A program made the translations under genes and the position numbers. DNA of 7,800 bases from Sphingomonadaceae bacterium (GTDB taxonomy: Bacteria; Pseudomonadota; Alphaproteobacteria; Sphingomonadales; Sphingomonadaceae), in the NCBI GenBank assembly GCA_009923795.1, contig RFSU01000112.1:1-7800 (forward strand), in the 5' to 3' direction. The notes under the pieces are model-generated. The model was not told the origin of the DNA. It saw only the letters and a list, made by a program, of their open reading frames with translations, and searched no databases. Positions 6,036 through 7,800 of this stretch are shown here, in pieces (position 1 is the first letter of the stretch; every line of letters starts with the position of its first letter).

Positions 6036-6875
6036 ATGATTTCATCACGTAATTTTGCGCCCAGCGCAAAGCTTCTCCCCTTTTTACGCCGTCATTATCT
6101 TGTCAGCGCCAATCTTCCCGATGAGCTGGAATTTGAAGACTTGTTGATGGCCGACAATGCCTTTGTTCGGGTGCTGCTGCGCGGCGACTGGGCTTGGTGG
6201 AATGGCGGCGCATGGGAAAATCTGCATGGGGCCCTCCTTTTCGGCGCGAACAGCCAGGCCCTTAAAGTTCGCGTGCGCGGCCCCTTTTCCGTCGCCGCCT
6301 TTTCCTTCCGACCAAGTGCTTGGACATCGCTTGTTGATAGCCCTGCAACACAATTTGCAGACCGTATTGTTCCGCTGAAAGAATCGTGGGACCCGGCGAT
6401 TGTCGATGCCCTGATGCTCGCGGCCAGCGACGCGCCAAATGATGAGGCCTGCGTCGAACGCATGGAGGCGGTGATTGAGCGACAGCTGGATCATGTCGGC
6501 CGCAATCGTGTCGACCCCGTTGTCGCGAGCTTTGAATCCATTGCCCGCAGTGACAGCACGATCAAGGTAGAGGCCGCAGCAAAGCTGCTGGGCCTATCCC
6601 AGCGTCAGTTGGAGCGGCGTTGCCTTGCCAGCTTTGGCCTATCGCCAAAGGCGGTTTTGCAAAGATGTCGTTTTCTCGACATGGCGGCCGCAATGCGCGG
6701 GTTGAGCCATGCCGATGAAGCAGAGCTGGCGGCCCTACGCTTTTTTGATCAATCGCATCTCAACCGGGAATTTCGTCGCTATACCGGCATGACACCAGGG
6801 GCGTTTCAGCGCCTCCAATCCCCGCTCTTTACCGCAAGCCTTGATCTGCGGGAAACGGGCAAGACGCTCGCTTAA
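6036..6875 (+). CDS. AraC-family transcriptional regulator
   Basis: A 279-residue regulator with a ligand or sensor N-terminus (about 1-150, resembling the DUF6597 type found in alphaproteobacterial AraC proteins) and a C-terminal two-helix-turn-helix DNA-binding domain. The first HTH is VEAAAKLLGLSQRQLERRC (178-196), followed by SFGLSPKAVLQRCRF. The second half includes LAALRFFDQSHLNREFRRYTGMTPGAF (231-257), the family signature region. An in-frame TGA 12 bases upstream makes the ATG at 6036 the earliest possible start. GAGGGGGGG lies only two bases before it, closer than usual. The gene is divergent from cysK and convergent with recF, with overlapping stop codons. Control of cysK or of itself is possible but unproven, and the ligand is unknown. 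Confidence 0.9.
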   Translation: MISSRNFAPSAKLLPFLRRHYLVSANLPDELEFEDLLMADNAFVRVLLRGDWAWWNGGAWENLHGALLFGANSQALKVRVRGPFSVAAFSFRPSAWTSLVDSPATQFADRIVPLKESWDPAIVDALMLAASDAPNDEACVERMEAVIERQLDHVGRNRVDPVVASFESIARSDSTIKVEAAAKLLGLSQRQLERRCLASFGLSPKAVLQRCRFLDMAAAMRGLSHADEAELAALRFFDQSHLNREFRRYTGMTPGAFQRLQSPLFTASLDLRETGKTLA

Positions 6876-7800
6876 ACTTTGACCTGGCCGTCTTGAACGA
6901 CGAGCCGCATGGCACGTGCCCCCGCTTCGGCGAAGAGCGCGGCCTCTGTTCCCGTCATCCACACCTGACCGCCTGTTGTCCGCAATTGCTCAAACAAGGC
7001 TGCTCGGCGCATGGGGTCAAGATGGGCTGCCACTTCATCCAAAAGCAAAATGGGCGGGCGGCCCGTGCGATGAGCGATCAGGGCGGCATGCGCCAAGATG
7101 ATCCCCAACAACAAGGCCTTTTGCTCGCCTGTCGAACACAGGGCGGCTGCCTGATCCTTCGCCAAATGGGTCACCAAAAGATCCACACGATGCGGGCCGA
7201 TCAGCGCCCGTCCGGCGGCGGCATCGCGCGACCGATTGAGGCGCAATTGATCCAGAAAATCGGCTGACGCCGTCCACCCCTCCAGCGCCAAGGAGGCGCG
7301 TGCAAATGGTCCGTCCGGCTGCAACCTCAATCGCTCTGACAGCGCCGCCACCACCTCAGCGCGCGCTTCGGCAAGGGCCATGCCATGGCTTGCCATCTGC
7401 GCCTCAAGCGCAGCCAGCCAATCTGGGTCGGCAGGCGCGTCATCGCCCAGCAAGCGGTTGCGCTGCCGCATGGCGGCCTCATAGCGCGATGCGTGAGACG
7501 CATGGCCGGGGACCAAGGCCAGAACCAAGCGATCAAGAAAGCGTCGTCGCTCTGAAGCCCCTTCCAAAAACAGCCGATCCATAGCGGGCGTCAGCCATAG
7601 GGCCGACACCCATTCCGCCAGCGTCACGGCGGAGGCAGAGGCCCCATTGATCCGCACCAAGCGACGATCCGGGGCGTCCGCGCGCGTGCCCGTGCCAAGA
7701 TCAATATCGCCCAACCGCGCAGCCACGCTGAACCCGCCCGGCCCATTTTGGCGGGCAATTTCAGAAAGAGGCGCACCGCGCAGGCCACGCCCCGGCACCA
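6872..7800 (-). CDS. recF: DNA replication and repair protein RecF, partial (N-terminus outside window)
   Basis: SMC-like ABC ATPase of the RecFOR pathway, which loads RecA at single-strand gaps with RecO and RecR in the cytoplasm. The visible 308 codons begin inside PGRGLRGAPL, a conserved RecF stretch, so the GTG codon at 7798 is internal and not a start. About 50 residues with the Walker A motif lie beyond the edge. Seen here are LWLTPAMDRLFLEG and SERRRFLDRL (68-91), IGPHRVDL (200-207), the ABC signature CSTGEQKALLLG (221-232), Walker B ILLLDEVAAHLD (250-261) and the MTGTE segment (281-285). The C-terminus is typical, ending shortly after. The stop TAA overlaps the stop of the AraC-type gene on the other strand. 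Confidence 0.95.
   Translation of the reverse strand, partial: VPGRGLRGAPLSEIARQNGPGGFSVAARLGDIDLGTGTRADAPDRRLVRINGASASAVTLAEWVSALWLTPAMDRLFLEGASERRRFLDRLVLALVPGHASHASRYEAAMRQRNRLLGDDAPADPDWLAALEAQMASHGMALAEARAEVVAALSERLRLQPDGPFARASLALEGWTASADFLDQLRLNRSRDAAAGRALIGPHRVDLLVTHLAKDQAAALCSTGEQKALLLGIILAHAALIAHRTGRPPILLLDEVAAHLDPMRRAALFEQLRTTGGQVWMTGTEAALFAEAGARAMRLVVQDGQVKV

Noticed and set aside
6084..6494. Minus-strand open frames opposite the AraC-type gene
   Set aside because: No domain is recognisable, and the plus frame has the conserved AraC DNA-binding region.
1..7800. Search for tRNA/rRNA genes, CRISPR arrays, insertion sequences and riboswitches
   Set aside because: No cloverleaf-like or rRNA segments, no regularly spaced repeats beyond the mraZ boxes, no transposase and no recognised riboswitch core were seen by eye.

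Overview
The window reads as chromosomal DNA of an alphaproteobacterium, most likely a member of the Sphingomonadales. This rests on moderately high GC, the mraZ-rsmH-ftsL-ftsI order, an FtsL with a long Ala/Pro/Lys tail, a CysK of the rhizobial/sphingomonad EGTAGNTGI subtype, and tightly overlapping genes. The placement comes from recalled family features, not from a database search.

Layout from right to left, the direction in which most genes are read. The window opens inside recF (minus strand, N-terminus outside). recF meets an AraC-type regulator (plus strand) tail to tail, and the two stop codons share the bases TTAA. A 175-bp divergent intergenic region (5861-6035) with several small inverted repeats separates the regulator from a three-gene minus-strand unit: cysK, a small single-pass membrane protein and a GldG-like lipoprotein. 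Both junctions in that unit are 4-base ATGA overlaps. A 198-bp intergenic region (3664-3861) follows. It carries four GGG-centred boxes exactly 10 bp apart that look like the MraZ autoregulatory operator. Then comes the start of the division and cell-wall (dcw) cluster: mraZ, rsmH, an ftsL-like gene and ftsI, joined by TAATG, ATGA and GTGA overlaps and therefore probably translationally coupled.

The genes cover division and wall synthesis (MraZ regulator, RsmH 16S rRNA methyltransferase, FtsL-like scaffold, FtsI transpeptidase), cysteine synthesis (CysK) and DNA repair (RecF). The lipoprotein and small membrane protein form an uncharacterised envelope pair between cysK and the dcw operon.

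The most notable feature is at the left edge. ftsI reads normally through all its catalytic motifs, but its last 25 visible codons (about 1-75) no longer resemble FtsI. They match the aldo/keto reductase Tas family (TETYIGNWL...LATKV), joined in frame at a short stretch (TYGF) plausible in both proteins. This is either a real microhomology-mediated rearrangement that truncates ftsI and breaks the dcw cluster, or a chimeric assembly join. No RNA genes, CRISPR arrays or insertion sequences were seen.
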